Shown one piece after another: positions 36,067 to 44,067 of a DNA stretch of 64,000 nt. Source of the stretch: UBA9160 sp035489755. Lineage in GTDB: Bacteria; Myxococcota_A; UBA9160. Under the pieces are notes generated by a model, which saw nothing but the letters and a program-made list of their open reading frames with translations, searched no databases and was not told where the DNA came from. Location: contig DATGZK010000099.1 of assembly GCA_035489755.1 (NCBI GenBank), positions 62,001 to 126,000 on the forward strand, read 5' to 3'. Within the stretch, counting starts at the first letter, position 1; the number at the start of each line of letters is the position of its first letter. Both the position numbers and the translations under genes were made by a program.

Positions 36067-36311
36067 CGGAAGCGCTCCCCGTCGGCGATCGCGAGCGCCT
36101 CGGCGATGTCGTCGACGTTCTCGCGGAGGCAGCGTCCCAGGGAGACGGCCTTGGTCGAACGGCGCTTGCGAGGAGCGCGCGGCGATTCGAGGTGCGTCAG
36201 TCCGACCCGGAGGGCCTCGTTCACGAGCTGCTTCAGGCTCCGCCCTAGTCGCCGGCGCGCTCGCTCGAGCTGCTGGGCGACATCGTCGTCTAAGGTGAGG
36301 GTCGTTCGCAC
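36063..36311 (-). CDS. vapB: Antitoxin VapB (ribbon-helix-helix)
   Basis: An 82-residue antitoxin. The N-terminus MRTTLTLDDDVAQQLERARRRLGRSLKQLVNEALR is a ribbon-helix-helix DNA-binding domain; the C-terminal half is disordered and would wrap VapC. Starts at GTG and overlaps vapC by 4 nt. Autoregulation is supported by repeats upstream (36314-36346). Confidence 0.85.
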   Translation of the reverse strand: MRTTLTLDDDVAQQLERARRRLGRSLKQLVNEALRVGLTHLESPRAPRKRRSTKAVSLGRCLRENVDDIAEALAIADGERFR

Positions 36312-36313
36312 AC

Positions 36314-36346
36314 ATCAAGACATAGCTTCTTTGATGCCTTGATGCC
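36314..36346 (-). promoter_or_regulatory. Operator-like repeats upstream of vapBC
   Basis: Two tandem copies of TTGATGCC (36331-36338 and 36339-36346) face an inverted ATCAAG (36314-36319). Together they make inverted half-sites directly upstream of the vapB GTG. This is what a ribbon-helix-helix antitoxin operator should look like. Binding is inferred. Confidence 0.5.
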
Positions 36347-36539
36347 AGCGAACCCCCGCCAGGCCCCTTCGCTGGGGAGACCGTGAGGGGACCCGGGCAC
36401 GAAGACCCCCTTTTCAGTCCCCGGACGACGTCCGCGTAAGCCCGCAAGATCCCGTGATGCCAGGGCTCGCGAGAAGGCTCCTGACGGCTGTCGAGCGGAT
36501 CCGCAAGCGCCCCCGCGCCGGCGGACCTCCCTTCGGCAC

Positions 36540-36555
36540 AGCCACGCGCGTGGCT
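36540..36555. terminator. Palindromic stem-loop next to the cvpA stop
   Basis: AGCCACG and CGTGGCT form a perfect inverted repeat separated by CG, followed by TTTT on the plus strand. It lies 2 nt beyond the cvpA stop. The T-run is on the plus strand, where no gene ends, so its direction is unclear. Confidence 0.35.
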
Positions 36556-36556
36556 T

Positions 36557-37069
36557 TTAGTGTCGCGGGGATGGCGCGGCCACGTCGTGCGGTGGGGCGG
36601 GCTCGCCGACGATCGCGCGCTGCGCGCGGTCAAAATAGGCGTAGGCCTGCGACGAGGTTAGGGCGGGATGGTCGCGCCCGATTGCCGCGCTCAGGACAGC
36701 GAGCCCGAGAGATACCACGAGCAGCCCCTCGGCTGCGCCAAGGCCAGCGCCCGTGATCCGGTCGGCAGCACCGAGGCCCGCGGCTTTGACGCCGCGCCGC
36801 ACGAGCCGCCCGAGCAGCGCGACCAGCAGTACGCCGATGAGCGCAACGAGGATGGCAGAGCTCACCTTCAAGGCCATGGCGGGCATGCGGTTCCCAAAGA
36901 GCGGCTGGAGTGCGTCGGCGGTGGGTCCCGTGAGAAAGCGGATCGCGATGACCGCGGCCGCGAGCGCGCCGAGGGAGAAGGCCTCGCGAACCAGGCCGAG
37001 CAGGAGGCCCCGCAAGGCGGCCACAGCGACCACGGTGGCCACCACTAGGTCGAGGGAGACCTTCGGCAT
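36557..37069 (-). CDS. CvpA family membrane protein
   Basis: A 170-residue protein with about four transmembrane segments (AVAALRGLLLGLVREAFSLGALAAAVIAIRF in the first half, then SAILVALIGVLLVALLG and GLLVVSLGLAVLSAAI). The R-G-x-x-x-G pattern and final hydrophobic hairpin match the colicin V production protein family. CvpA proteins are implicated in envelope homeostasis and bile/antimicrobial resistance; the mechanism is unknown. Divergent from the histidine kinase. Confidence 0.85.
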   Translation of the reverse strand: MPKVSLDLVVATVVAVAALRGLLLGLVREAFSLGALAAAVIAIRFLTGPTADALQPLFGNRMPAMALKVSSAILVALIGVLLVALLGRLVRRGVKAAGLGAADRITGAGLGAAEGLLVVSLGLAVLSAAIGRDHPALTSSQAYAYFDRAQRAIVGEPAPPHDVAAPSPRH

Positions 37070-37212
37070 AGTTCTCCAGCCTACCCCGTCACTGCGTCCG
37101 TGCGCAGGGCCCCTTCATGCGGCCCGAAGACGGGTCCCGCCACAGGGCAGAAGAGGGGCGCTACGTTGCCTGGACAGCCTGTCCCTCTTCCCCGTGCGAC
37201 GGAGGTCGCGCC

Positions 37213-38682
37213 ATGAGACTTGTTCGCAAGCTCACCTTCGCGCTCCTTGCGGGGTTCGCCGTGATCTTCGCCATCCAGGCCTGGCTCAGCATGCGGGAGT
37301 TCGCGGAGGCCTACGAAGCGGACATCTCCCGCGACCATCGCGTGATGGGTCGAGCCCTCGCGGCCGCGGTGGCCGCGAGCCTGCGCGACCACGGTCCAGA
37401 CGCCGCCGTATCGATCATCGCCGAGGCGGACGCGCACGAGCTCCAGACCGAGATTCGTTGGGTGCGCCTTGACGCCCCGCCGGGCTCTGCGAACGCGCCC
37501 GCGCTGCCGCGCGAACAGGTGGTTCCCGCGGAGCTCGGCCACGACGTCTCCCTGGTCGACCACTCCCGCGGCGAGCACGGAATGGTGTACACGTACACGC
37601 CCGTTCTGGTCGACGGCCAGGTCGCAGGCGAGGTTGAGCTCTCGCAATCCCTGGAAGGAGAACAGCGCTTCATCCATGTGCGCTTCCTTCACGAAGTCGT
37701 GGTCACCGCGGCGCTCGTTCTGGTCTGTGGCGGCGTTGCGTGGATCCTCGGCGTCCGCCTCGTGGGAGAACCGATGCGGAAGCTCTCCGAGCAGGCGCGG
37801 CGGATCGGTGCCGGCGACCTCTCCTCGCGCATCAGCCTGCGCCAGCACGACGAGCTCTCGCTTCTTGCCGACGAGATGAACGCGATGACCGACAACCTCG
37901 CGGAGGCGCGGGTGCAGCTCGAGTCCGAGACCACTGCACGCCTGGCTGCGATCGAGCAGGTGCGCCACGCAGACCGGCTTGCCACCGTCGGCCAGCTCGC
38001 GTCGGGGATCGCCCACGAGCTCGGGACCCCGCTCAACGTCATCTCCGGGCATGCGGCGATGATCGCCTCGGGCGAAGTGCTTTCCGAGCCCGAGATCCGC
38101 GAGACCGCGTGCGTGATCCACGAGCAAACCGGCCGCATGGCGGGCATCTTGCGCCAGCTTCTCGACTTTGCGCGGCGCAAGTCGACCGAGCGCTCGGCGG
38201 CCGATCTGGTGAAGCTGGCACGCGAGACGGTGGCGTTTCTCGAGCCCCTCGCCGCCAAGCGCGGCGTGCTGGTCGATTTCGTAGACCGGGAGCTCGTGGT
38301 GCCCGCCCAGGTCGGTACCGGTCAGATCGAGCAAGTGCTGACGAACCTTGTCATGAACGCCATTCAGGCCTCTCCTCAAGGCGCGACCGTCCAAGTCGGA
38401 GTCATGACGCGCAGACTCGCCCCGCGAGAGGGAGATGGATCGGAGCGCCGCTGGGTCTGTGTGGAGGTGCGCGATCGCGGGCAAGGGATTCCCGAGGACG
38501 CCCGCGCGCGCATCTTCGATCCCTTCTTCACGACCAAGCCCATCGGGGAGGGTACGGGGCTTGGCCTCTCCGTCGCCTACGGCATCGTGGCCGACCATGG
38601 GGGCTGGATCGACGTCGCAAGCGAGGCCGGCCGCGGCTCCATCTTCACGGTCTGGCTTCCGCAGGGGGATGCCTCGGTATGA
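37213..38682 (+). CDS. Sensor histidine kinase
   Basis: A 489-residue membrane kinase. TM1 at residues 6-22, a periplasmic sensor of about 140 residues, TM2 near 160-180, then HAMP (GEPMRKLSEQARRIGAGDLSSRI). The phosphoacceptor is H268 in GIAHELGTPLNVI. The ATPase has NLVMNAIQAS (N box), VEVRDRGQGIP (G1), FDPFFTTKPIGEGTGLGLS (F/G2). The ATG has GGAGG upstream. It overlaps the next gene by 4 nt (ATGA), so the two form a cognate NtrB/NtrC-like pair. Confidence 0.95.
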   Translation: MRLVRKLTFALLAGFAVIFAIQAWLSMREFAEAYEADISRDHRVMGRALAAAVAASLRDHGPDAAVSIIAEADAHELQTEIRWVRLDAPPGSANAPALPREQVVPAELGHDVSLVDHSRGEHGMVYTYTPVLVDGQVAGEVELSQSLEGEQRFIHVRFLHEVVVTAALVLVCGGVAWILGVRLVGEPMRKLSEQARRIGAGDLSSRISLRQHDELSLLADEMNAMTDNLAEARVQLESETTARLAAIEQVRHADRLATVGQLASGIAHELGTPLNVISGHAAMIASGEVLSEPEIRETACVIHEQTGRMAGILRQLLDFARRKSTERSAADLVKLARETVAFLEPLAAKRGVLVDFVDRELVVPAQVGTGQIEQVLTNLVMNAIQASPQGATVQVGVMTRRLAPREGDGSERRWVCVEVRDRGQGIPEDARARIFDPFFTTKPIGEGTGLGLSVAYGIVADHGGWIDVASEAGRGSIFTVWLPQGDASV

Positions 38683-40061
38683 CGCGTGTGCTCGTGGTCG
38701 ATGACGATCATGCGATGGGGAAGATGGTGGTCGATCGCCTCCAGCGCCGCGGCTACGAGGCGGTGGGTCGGAACGCGGGGGAAGAAGCGCTGGCCCTTCT
38801 CCTCGCGGAGGAGTTCGACGTCGTGGTGACCGACGTTCGAATGCCGGGAATGACGGGCCTTGACCTGTGCACCCGCATCCTGAGCCACCGCCCGGATCTT
38901 CCGGTGGTCGTGATCACCGCCTTCGGCAGCCTCGATACGGCGATCGCAGCGATCCGCGCCGGTGCGCACGACTTCGTCCACAAACCCTTCGAGATCGAAG
39001 AGCTGATCCTGCGCATCGAGGGTGCTGCGCGCCATCGCGCGCTCCACGCGGAGCTCGTGCGTCTGCGCCAGGCGGTGGCGGACTCGGAGGGCTGGGGGCA
39101 GCTGCTCGGCGATAGCCCGCCGATCTGGAGGCTGCGGGCACTGCTTGCCAAGGTGGCCGCATCCGACGCGTCCGTGCTCGTGACGGGAGAGACAGGTACG
39201 GGCAAGGAGGTTGCAGCCCGCGCGATTCACGCGCACAGCGCACGCCGCGATGGGCCGTTTGTCGTGCTCGACTGCAGCGCGCTCCCCGCCACTCTGCTCG
39301 AGAGCGAGCTCTTCGGCCACGTGCGCGGCGCATTCACCGACGCGCGTGCCGAGCGCAAGGGCCTGTTTGTGCAAGCCGCGGGCGGGACGCTCTTCTTGGA
39401 CGAGGTGGGCGAGCTCCCCCTCGACCTCCAGCCGAAGCTGCTGCGTGCATTGCAAGAGCGCAGCGTGCGGCCGGTGGGCAGCGACAGCGAGGTGGCTGCG
39501 GACGTGCGTGTCATTGCGGCGACCAACCGCGATCTCGAAGCCGCGGTGGACGAGGGGCGCTTCCGGCGCGATCTGTTCTACCGCCTTGAGGTGTTGCAGG
39601 TTGCGATGCCGCCTTTGCGTTCGCGCGGACGCGATGTGCTCCTCCTCGCGCAACACTTTGTGCAGCGTTTTGCGGAGCGCTCGGGCAAGCGCGTCCTCGG
39701 ATTCTCGGCCCCGGTGGCCGAGCGGCTGCTCGCCTACACCTGGCCGGGAAACGTCCGCGAGCTGATGAACTGCATCGAGCGCTCGGTCGCACTCACCAGC
39801 TACGAACAGCTTGTGGTGGACGATCTGCCCGAGCGCGTTCGCATCTTTCGCGAAGAACACGTTCTTGTGACGGGCTCCAATCCCGAGGAGCTCGTGCCGC
39901 TCGAGGAAGTCGAGCGGCGCTACGTGCTGCGGGTCCTCGACGCCAGCGGCGGCAACAAGACGATCGCCGCCCGTGTGCTGGGTCTGGACCGCAAGACCCT
40001 TCATCGCAAGCTCGAGCGCTGGGCCCAGAGCTCGCAGGGCGAAGAGCCCGGAGCGACGTAG
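38679..40061 (+). CDS. Sigma54-dependent response regulator (NtrC family)
   Basis: A 460-residue activator. Receiver domain 1-120 with D52 as phosphoacceptor. The AAA+ domain has Walker A GETGTGKE, then GAFTDA in place of the usual GAFTGA sigma54-contacting loop, Walker B GTLFLDEVGELPLDLQ, and the arginine-finger region RFRRDLFYRL. The Fis-type HTH at the end is GGNKTIAARVLGLDRKTLHRKLERW. Activates RpoN promoters on phosphorylation by the upstream kinase. A sigma54-type promoter lies 85 nt downstream of its stop. Confidence 0.95.
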   Translation: MTRVLVVDDDHAMGKMVVDRLQRRGYEAVGRNAGEEALALLLAEEFDVVVTDVRMPGMTGLDLCTRILSHRPDLPVVVITAFGSLDTAIAAIRAGAHDFVHKPFEIEELILRIEGAARHRALHAELVRLRQAVADSEGWGQLLGDSPPIWRLRALLAKVAASDASVLVTGETGTGKEVAARAIHAHSARRDGPFVVLDCSALPATLLESELFGHVRGAFTDARAERKGLFVQAAGGTLFLDEVGELPLDLQPKLLRALQERSVRPVGSDSEVAADVRVIAATNRDLEAAVDEGRFRRDLFYRLEVLQVAMPPLRSRGRDVLLLAQHFVQRFAERSGKRVLGFSAPVAERLLAYTWPGNVRELMNCIERSVALTSYEQLVVDDLPERVRIFREEHVLVTGSNPEELVPLEEVERRYVLRVLDASGGNKTIAARVLGLDRKTLHRKLERWAQSSQGEEPGAT

Positions 40062-40145
40062 CGGCACGGGCGGGTCATTCCTCCCCGCCCGGGGCGAAGC
40101 TCCCCGCGTTTTGGGGCCGTGGAGCGCGATCCTGGTTCTTCCCTC

Positions 40146-40161
40146 TGGCACGAGGGATGCA
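40146..40161 (+). promoter_or_regulatory. Sigma54 (RpoN) -24/-12 promoter
   Basis: TGGCACGAGGGATGCA has the -24 GG and -12 GC at exactly GG-N10-GC spacing and matches TGGCAC-N5-TTGCA at all but one position. It lies 85 nt after the NtrC-like activator gene and about 150 nt before the receiver gene, which makes it a plausible target of that activator. Confidence 0.6.
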
Positions 40162-40312
40162 AGCTCATGCGCTGGTTCCCGGCGCCGGGCTGAGTTCCCC
40201 CCGAGGCGTGACCCCCGCCAGAACGGCCCGGTTGCCGGAACCGCAAGCTCTGTGGACCCAGAAGCCTCCCATGAAGTGCACGCACGGCTCCGGGAGCAGC
40301 GGGAGAGGCGGG

Positions 40313-40777
40313 ATGGTGATTTCGACAAGGCCTGACTTCCGAGCGACCTCCGAGACGAAGACGCTCGAGCCTGACCGCAGGAGCCATGTGCTGCTGGTCG
40401 AGGACGATGACGAGATGCGCAAGATGCTGGCCTTCGTGCTGACAAGGCACGGCTTCCGCGTGACCCAGGCACGCGATGGCTCGGAGGCCCTCGAGCATCT
40501 CGGTGACGTCGTGCTCGGTGGGAGCCGCGAGAAAGCGCCGCAGCTCCTCCTCACCGACGAGCGGATGCCCGGCTTCTGCGGCCTCGACATCATCGAAGCG
40601 ATTCGGATCGCGGGACTCGAAATCCCCGCCATCCTGATCACCGCCTTCGGCGACCGCGAGACCCACGAGCGCGCCGAGGCGCTCGGCTCGACGCCGGTGC
40701 TCGACAAGCCATTTGCGATGCTCGAACTCGTGGCCCTGGCCCGGCGCCTCGCGCTGGGGGAGCCTCGCGATGAGTGA
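40313..40777 (+). CDS. Single-domain response regulator
   Basis: A 154-residue receiver protein with no output domain. Residues 24-145 are the receiver: HVLLVEDDDEM (acidic pocket), phosphoacceptor D82 in LLTDERMPG, ILITAFGD (Thr switch), and K in VLDKPF. GGGAGAGGCGGG precedes the ATG at 40313; an ATG at 40271 is an alternative. It could relay phosphate within the adjacent two-component system or bind another protein. Expression from the sigma54 promoter at 40146-40161 would place it in the regulon of the upstream pair. Confidence 0.9.
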   Translation: MVISTRPDFRATSETKTLEPDRRSHVLLVEDDDEMRKMLAFVLTRHGFRVTQARDGSEALEHLGDVVLGGSREKAPQLLLTDERMPGFCGLDIIEAIRIAGLEIPAILITAFGDRETHERAEALGSTPVLDKPFAMLELVALARRLALGEPRDE

Positions 40778-41057
40778 ACCCAGGGTTCGCCGGCTGCGGC
40801 ATGGGTTCGCTGCGCGAGGCAGCGGTTTCTACGTCTTCGATGAGGATGCCCTCGCGGCCCGGGACTGGGCCCGCGAGCTCATCACATGCGCTCCTCAGTT
40901 CATGGACCGCACGTCCGTGCGCCACCATGCGAACGCGATCACCGCGACCATGGTGAGGCCGCACACCATGCACCCCGCCGCGGGCCCGAGGGCGTCGGCC
41001 AAGAGGCCGGAGCCGAGATTGCTCGCCGGTGCCACGCCAAGCAGTGCCACGGAGTAG
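40770..41057 (+). CDS. Possible small protein overlapping the response regulator stop
   Basis: A 95-codon frame starting at an ATG 8 nt before the response regulator stop, with GGGGGAG at good spacing. The first 45 residues (for example GFYVFDEDALAARDWARELI) look protein-like. The last 160 nt run antisense through the MFS gene and look like noise. It may be a real short gene, or chance. Confidence 0.25.
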   Translation: MSEPRVRRLRHGFAARGSGFYVFDEDALAARDWARELITCAPQFMDRTSVRHHANAITATMVRPHTMHPAAGPRASAKRPEPRLLAGATPSSATE

Positions 41058-42160
41058 ACGGAAAGCACGCGCGCGCGCAGAGGTGCCGGAGCACTTTCCT
41101 GGAAGAGCGTGCGGCTCATGTTGAGGAAGACTGCGCCGAAAATGCCCCAGACAAAAACCGCGGCGAGAAATGCGGGAAACGGGAGCGGAAGGCCCGCCGC
41201 CGCGAGTGAGAGTCCACCCCCGAGAAGACCGAGGAGGAGCGCGCGCCCCTTGCGTCGAATACCGCCGCGCAGGAGCAGGGAGAGCGAGCCAAGAACGGTC
41301 CCGACCGGGAAGACGACGAGGACGAGAGAGAGATCCGCGACGCCGCCGTGATGCACGTCGCGCACGATGAGGGGACACAGAACATAGTAGGGCCCGAGGA
41401 AGAGCAGGCCGTTGCTTGCCACGAGAAACGCGACCGGGCGCAGCCGCGGCGAGCGCCAGACCGCGCGCAGGCCCTCGCGGATCTCCGAAAGGGCGCGGCG
41501 CCGGAAGTGCGGCTTGGGGGATCGCCCCGGCGCGCTCGGGAGCGCGAGGCGAGAGAGTGGAATGAGACCCAAAACGAGGACGCCGGCCTGCGCGGTGAGG
41601 AGAGCCGGACTTCCGAAGCGCTCCGCAAAACCCGCCCCCCGCGCTCCCACCGCCTGCGCCACGAACTGTACGAGCGTCGCGGTGGTGACGGCACGCAGCA
41701 GCTCTCCCCCCGCGACGTCAGAGAGCAGGGCGTCGCGTGCGGGACCGACGAACGACTGGAACGAGCCCCAGGCAAGCGCGTAGACAAGGAGCGCTCCCAG
41801 GGTGAGGGCACCGGCGCCGACCACCCTCGCCATGATCAAGCTCGTCGCCGCAGCGAAGAAATGCACCGCCACGAGCAGGCGCCGGCGATCGAGTCGGTCG
41901 GCCGCGGCGCCTCCGGCCAGAAGCAAGGCGAGCGAGGGCAGATTCAGAAACATCTGTGCCGTACCCACCCAGCGCGGGTCTTCGCGGAGCTCGCCCACAA
42001 CGAGCCAGGAAAAGAGCACCTGCTGCATGCCCCAGGAGCCGAACCAGGCTCCGATCGCCGCCATGAATAAGACGTAGAGCGAGCGCGACGGAGCGGACTC
42101 GGAAGGGGCGGGCTCAGGGAGCAGAGGCTCGGGGGCGCCTTCCATGGGAGGCGCGAGCAT
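40895..42160 (-). CDS. MFS transporter, EntS-like exporter
   Basis: A 421-residue major facilitator with about 12 transmembrane segments. The loop 2-3 signature is GGAAADRLDRRRLLV. Central cytoplasmic region SRLALPSAPGRSPKPHFRRRALSEIREGL separates two six-helix halves, as in the EntS/DHA3 subfamily of exporters. The substrate is unknown. The N-terminal 27 residues are Pro/Glu-rich and cytoplasmic. Divergent from the deacetylase, with 94 nt between them. Confidence 0.92.
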   Translation of the reverse strand: MLAPPMEGAPEPLLPEPAPSESAPSRSLYVLFMAAIGAWFGSWGMQQVLFSWLVVGELREDPRWVGTAQMFLNLPSLALLLAGGAAADRLDRRRLLVAVHFFAAATSLIMARVVGAGALTLGALLVYALAWGSFQSFVGPARDALLSDVAGGELLRAVTTATLVQFVAQAVGARGAGFAERFGSPALLTAQAGVLVLGLIPLSRLALPSAPGRSPKPHFRRRALSEIREGLRAVWRSPRLRPVAFLVASNGLLFLGPYYVLCPLIVRDVHHGGVADLSLVLVVFPVGTVLGSLSLLLRGGIRRKGRALLLGLLGGGLSLAAAGLPLPFPAFLAAVFVWGIFGAVFLNMSRTLFQESAPAPLRARVLSVYSVALLGVAPASNLGSGLLADALGPAAGCMVCGLTMVAVIAFAWWRTDVRSMN

Positions 42161-42254
42161 CCCGCATCGGCGCGCCCGCGGCGACCACGAAAGACCGGGG
42201 GCACGCGGGTGACGGAGCGCCCGCCTTCGTTCATGCTAGGCGGGGGAACCCACA

Positions 42255-43031
42255 ATGGCGGCCTTACCGCACGCAATCGCGTGCTTCACATTCGACAACA
42301 TGGGGGAGGCCGCGGAGCTCGGGGCGGGCGCGCTCCCTGTCCCGCAGCCTCGCGCGCTCCACCCCTCGCTCTCCCGCGGCTACCCGCGGATTTTCGATCT
42401 GCTCGAACGTCATGCGGTGCGCGCGACCTTCTTCGTCGAGGGCTGGAATGGCCTCCACCACCCGGACGCGGTGGCGGAGATCGTTCGCCGGGGCCACGAG
42501 CTCGGCATGCACGGCTTTCTCCATGAGCGCTGGTCTTCGCTTTCGCCGGGCGAGCAAACGCAGCTCTCCGCGCGCGCGACCGACGCCCTTTCGCAAGCGG
42601 CCGGGGTGCGGCCGCGCGGCTTCCGTGCACCCGGCGGCGCACGTACACCCCAGACCGAAGGGATCCTGCTCGCCCTCGGCTACGCCTACGACGCGAGCTT
42701 GGGCAGCGGGATGAGACCCGAGCGTCTTGCTCAAGGGCTCGCCCAGGTGCCGTTCGTGTGGCCCTGCGTCGACGGATTCCACTACCTGCGCGAGCCGCCG
42801 GCAAAGCCTGAAGAGGTGCGGGAGGCCTGGCTTCGGGCGCTCGCGCGTACGGCTTGCGAGGGCGGCCTCTTTGTCACGGTATGCCACGCCTTTGTGACAG
42901 GCCTCGAACCGGCGCGGATCGAGGTGCTGGGCGATGTGATGGCCGCGGCGGCTGCCGACCCGCGCGTTTCCGTCATGCAAGTCGGCGAGGTGGCGCAGCT
43001 CCTGCTCGCGGATTCGGCGGTGGGCGCGTGA
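42255..43031 (+). CDS. Polysaccharide deacetylase family protein
   Basis: A 258-residue NodB-like protein. FTFDN carries the first metal-site Asp, ATFFVEGWNG and ELGMHGFLHERW (two-histidine motif with a gap) form the metal centre, and GFRAPGG is motif 3. It has no signal peptide, so it acts in the cytoplasm, as many of the PuuE/allantoinase-like deacetylases do. The stop overlaps the GTG of the oxidoreductase by 4 nt. Confidence 0.88.
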   Translation: MAALPHAIACFTFDNMGEAAELGAGALPVPQPRALHPSLSRGYPRIFDLLERHAVRATFFVEGWNGLHHPDAVAEIVRRGHELGMHGFLHERWSSLSPGEQTQLSARATDALSQAAGVRPRGFRAPGGARTPQTEGILLALGYAYDASLGSGMRPERLAQGLAQVPFVWPCVDGFHYLREPPAKPEEVREAWLRALARTACEGGLFVTVCHAFVTGLEPARIEVLGDVMAAAAADPRVSVMQVGEVAQLLLADSAVGA

Positions 43032-44017
43032 GGGCCCTTGTGCCGGACGCAGGGGTGCGCTGGGGCCTCACGCTTCCCATCGCGAAGCTCCCGCTTGCCG
43101 CGCACGGGCCGCTCCTTCAAGAGGTTCGCGACTTCGGTTACACCGACGCCTGGACGAGCGAAACAAGCGGCGCCGACGCCTTTGCGCCCCTCGCTTTCGC
43201 GGCGGCTCTGGAGCCTCGCCTGCGCCTTGGCACCGCCATCGCGGGGATCTACTCCCGGGGCCCCGCGCTTCTTGCCATGAGTGCCGCGGCGCTTTCCGAA
43301 GCGGCACCTGGGCGCTTCGTACTCGGCATTGGCACCTCAAGTTCGGCCATCGTCGAAGGCTGGAACGCAGCGCGCTTCGAGCGTCCGCTCGCGCGGGTCC
43401 GCGACACGCTGCGCTTCTTGCGCCGCGCCCTCGCCGGCGAGCGGGTCGACGAGGTCTTCGAGACCTTCGCCGTGCGCGGCTTCCGTCTCGAGCGCCCGCC
43501 GGAATCCCCGCCGCCCATCTACCTCGCAGCGCTACGCGAGGGGATGCTGCGCCTTGCGGGCCGGGAGGCCGATGGGGTGATCCTCGGTCTGCTCACGGCG
43601 GAGGACGTGGCACGGGTCGTAGCGATCGTCGATGAGGAGGGACAAGGCAAGGACGTGGTCGCACGGATCGCGGTCTGTCCCACCCCGGATGCCAGAAAGG
43701 CGCGCGAAGCTGCGCGGAGGATGCTCGCAACCTATCTACAGACTTCGGTGTATGCTCGGTTTCACGACTGGCTGGGCCGCGGCGAGCTGCTGCGCGCCAT
43801 GCACGAGGCCGCAGCGGCAGGCGATCGCGAAGGAGCAAGGCGGGCGCTTCCCGACGCGCTCGTCGACGCTCTATTCGTGCACGGGACAGCCGAGGAATGC
43901 CGAGAAAAGCTGGAGCGCTTTGTGGCCGCCGGCGTGCGAACGCTGGTCGTCCAGCTCTTCGCCCACGGCGGCGATCCGCGCGAAGCGCTGCGGGCGCTTG
44001 CGCCGCGCGGGCAATGA
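43028..44017 (+). CDS. LLM-class oxidoreductase, probably F420-dependent
   Basis: A 329-residue luciferase-like TIM barrel. VRWGLTLPIAKLPL at the start, RLRLGTAIAGIYSRGPALLAMSAAALSEAAPGRFVLGIGTSS in the middle and READGVILGLLT later match the F420-binding branch of the family. If so, this genome makes coenzyme F420. The substrate is unknown. GTG start at 43028 overlaps the deacetylase stop (GTGA), and the stop overlaps an ATG that could start the next gene. Confidence 0.88.
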   Translation: MRALVPDAGVRWGLTLPIAKLPLAAHGPLLQEVRDFGYTDAWTSETSGADAFAPLAFAAALEPRLRLGTAIAGIYSRGPALLAMSAAALSEAAPGRFVLGIGTSSSAIVEGWNAARFERPLARVRDTLRFLRRALAGERVDEVFETFAVRGFRLERPPESPPPIYLAALREGMLRLAGREADGVILGLLTAEDVARVVAIVDEEGQGKDVVARIAVCPTPDARKAREAARRMLATYLQTSVYARFHDWLGRGELLRAMHEAAAAGDREGARRALPDALVDALFVHGTAEECREKLERFVAAGVRTLVVQLFAHGGDPREALRALAPRGQ

Positions 44018-44067
44018 GGTCCGGCGCTCGCCAGTCGCCCGCGCAAGGCGCAGGTAGCGTCCTCCCT

